Source of the DNA: Rhipidocladum racemiflorum
Taxonomy: Eukaryota > Streptophyta > Magnoliopsida > Poales > Poaceae
Direction of reading: 5' to 3'
Assembly (NCBI GenBank): GCA_036346355.1
Contig: CM070579.1
Span: 6,882,001 to 6,946,000, forward strand
DNA: 64,000 bases
The notes beneath the pieces are model-generated. The model had not been told where the DNA came from. It did no database searches and worked only from the letters and a program-made list of their open reading frames with translations. Position numbers and translations under genes: made by a program. Positions 62,801-64,000 of the stretch are shown piece after piece; position 1 is the stretch's first letter; the number at the start of each line of letters is the position of its first letter.

Positions 62801-64000
62801 ATGGCGAAGTTCGGCGTCAGCAAGCTCGACAGGCGCAGGCTGGAGACCCTCGAGCGGGCGAAGTACCTCGACGCCGGTACATGGAGAGCCCCTGGCGACG
62901 AAGAGAGCCCGCAGCCGGAGGAGGGGGAGATCGTCTCCACCGAGCTCTACGCCATAAACGGGCTCCGTACGCCCGAAAGTGAGTTCGTCGAGGCCGTACT
63001 CGCCTCCTGCGAGTGCGAGATCGCTCACCTCCACCCCAACTCTGTTCTCATCATGGCCATCTTTACCCATCTCTGCGAAGGGTTCGTGGGCGTCGAGCCC
63101 ACTCCCAGTCTCTTCTTCCACTTCTACACCCTTTCGCACCAAGACGCACGCAGTTGGCCGCTGCCTCTATTTCCGCCTGCGTCCTACCCGACCATACGAG
63201 TACCCGAGCTTCACGCTCAAGGACTCGGTGTCGGGTTGGGCCGACTCATGGTTCTACTTGAGGAAAGCGGAGGGCGGCACGCTTTCCTACTCTGGTGCCA
63301 GAGGTCGCGCCGTCGAGACACCCCGACCGCCCGTGGAGCCCGAGGAGGAGAAGATCCTCATGACGATCAACGAGCTCACGTGCCTGGGGCTGACCGGCCG
63401 GGACGTTACCCGGGACTACGTCAGGAACCGGATATCGCCCCTTAGGAGGAGGGAGCATCCCTTCTTCAAGGTCGAGGGGTGGCAGGACATCGCCCGGGAA
63501 TCACGCTCAGGTATGCCGTCGCCCTCGATCTTCTTTTCCGAGCAGAGGATGCCCCTTCTCACGACCTCTCCCTTGGCTGGTATGCAGCTCCGGCAGAGGA
63601 CTGGGTGGATGCGAGGGTGTCCGAGATGTTCGGCACCCCGAAAGGCAAGGAAATCATCGAGGGCCGCCAGATCCTGAACAACGTCCTTAACCGGACAGAG
63701 GCGGTAAGTTTCTGATTCGGACTTTTTTCCGAAGCCCTTGTCCGGACAGGCTTCGCCGGGGGCCTCCCGACCTCATTTGAGTCTTTCTCTTTTTCAACAG
63801 GAGAAGGTTGCCCTCGAGGTCGCCGTGTCCCAGCTGGGACCCCAGCTGGCGGGACGGGGTCGTAAGACCAAGGGACAGGCGGGTCGCAAGCGCCGCGCTC
63901 GATCTCCGTCGGCCACGCCGTCCCCGCCCAGGCGCACACGCAGGCGCCCTGGCCCGGACGACCACTCACCCCGCCAACACTTGGAGTATGCGGACCGGCA
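62801..64000 (+). pseudogene. Antisense extra gene of gypsy element (PF04195-like), partial
   Basis: Starts MAKFGVSKLDRRRLETLERA. The family core reads HLHPNSVLIMAIFTHLCEGF and VGVEPTPSLFFHFYTL. A frame change near 63145 is followed by CLYFRLRPTRPYEYPSFTLK and GWADSWFYLRKAEGG. The original frame returns near 63500 with LSLGWYAAPAEDWVDARVSE and a GT-AG intron at 63704-63800 (GCG|GTAAGT ... TTTTCAACAG). After the intron come EKVALEVAVSQLGPQ and an Arg/Pro-rich tract to the window end. The family (Transposase_28, 'putative gypsy-type transposon') has no known activity. The gene is opposite to the LTR promoter. The two frame changes are either damage or unrecognised introns. Confidence 0.72.

Larger units (their letters stand above)
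61666..64000 (-). mobile_element. 3' end of a Tat-like Ty3-gypsy element, minus strand, runs off window
   Basis: A minus-strand LTR (61666-62340) is followed by an antisense-oriented (plus-strand) extra gene starting at 62801. This is the mirror image of the element at 9740-12692: LTR in one direction, PF04195-like gene in the other, next to the 3' LTR. The rest of the element would lie beyond 64000. Confidence 0.7.

Overview
The window looks like gene-poor, transposon-rich nuclear DNA of a grass (Poaceae). I infer this from three intact plant genes with GC-rich first exons and intron-rich downstream parts, from the density of grass-type MITEs (Stowaway, Tourist/PIF, hAT), and from large Ty3/gypsy elements. 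The species cannot be fixed from the sequence alone. I found no rRNA, tRNA or CRISPR locus.

Three host genes look functional. (1) A single-exon DUF1677 zinc-cysteine protein gene on the minus strand (21464-21829). (2) A two-exon phosphopantothenoylcysteine decarboxylase (HAL3-type, coenzyme A synthesis) on the minus strand (31841-32619). (3) A nine-exon GCR1-type seven-transmembrane receptor-like protein on the plus strand (50723-57107). Its fourth intron uses a GC rather than GT donor and has collected two hAT elements; other introns hold a Stowaway MITE and a long foldback. The exons sum to 984 bp, which encodes 327 residues plus a stop.

The rest is mostly transposons in layers. 0-6.1 kb: a PIF/Harbinger-type element with a decayed DDE transposase and a Myb/SANT-like companion gene, both on the minus strand. 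6.15-14.8 kb: a decayed hAT transposon split by a 1.44-kb solo LTR (5-bp TSD) and by a second LTR-type insertion (5-bp TSD). The second insertion itself holds the 3' part of a Tat/Grande-like gypsy element. 15.9-18.9 kb: tandemly shuffled low-copy sequence. 19.8-21.1 kb: a hAT MITE nested in another, each with a perfect 8-bp TSD. 22.4-31 kb: a patchwork of MITEs plus a LINE fragment. 37.9-49.2 kb: a complete-length Tekay/Del-like chromovirus with 2.7-kb LTRs, TSD TACTA and an initiator-tRNA-Met primer site. It has a broken pol and an intact extra ORF upstream of gag. 60.2-61.3 kb: a degenerate 120-bp tandem array with a 248-bp higher-order unit. 61.7-64 kb: the 3' end of another Tat-like gypsy element on the minus strand, running off the window.

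Two retrotransposon observations are the most interesting. First, both Tat-like elements carry a gene antisense to their LTR, of the 'putative gypsy-type transposon' (PF04195) kind. Each gene has its own TATA-like box about 110-120 bp before the ATG, and one has a good intron. Second, the chromovirus has a 215-codon extra ORF before gag. A strong splice donor lies in the leader, and acceptor-like sites precede both the extra ORF and gag, which suggests that alternative splicing chooses between them.
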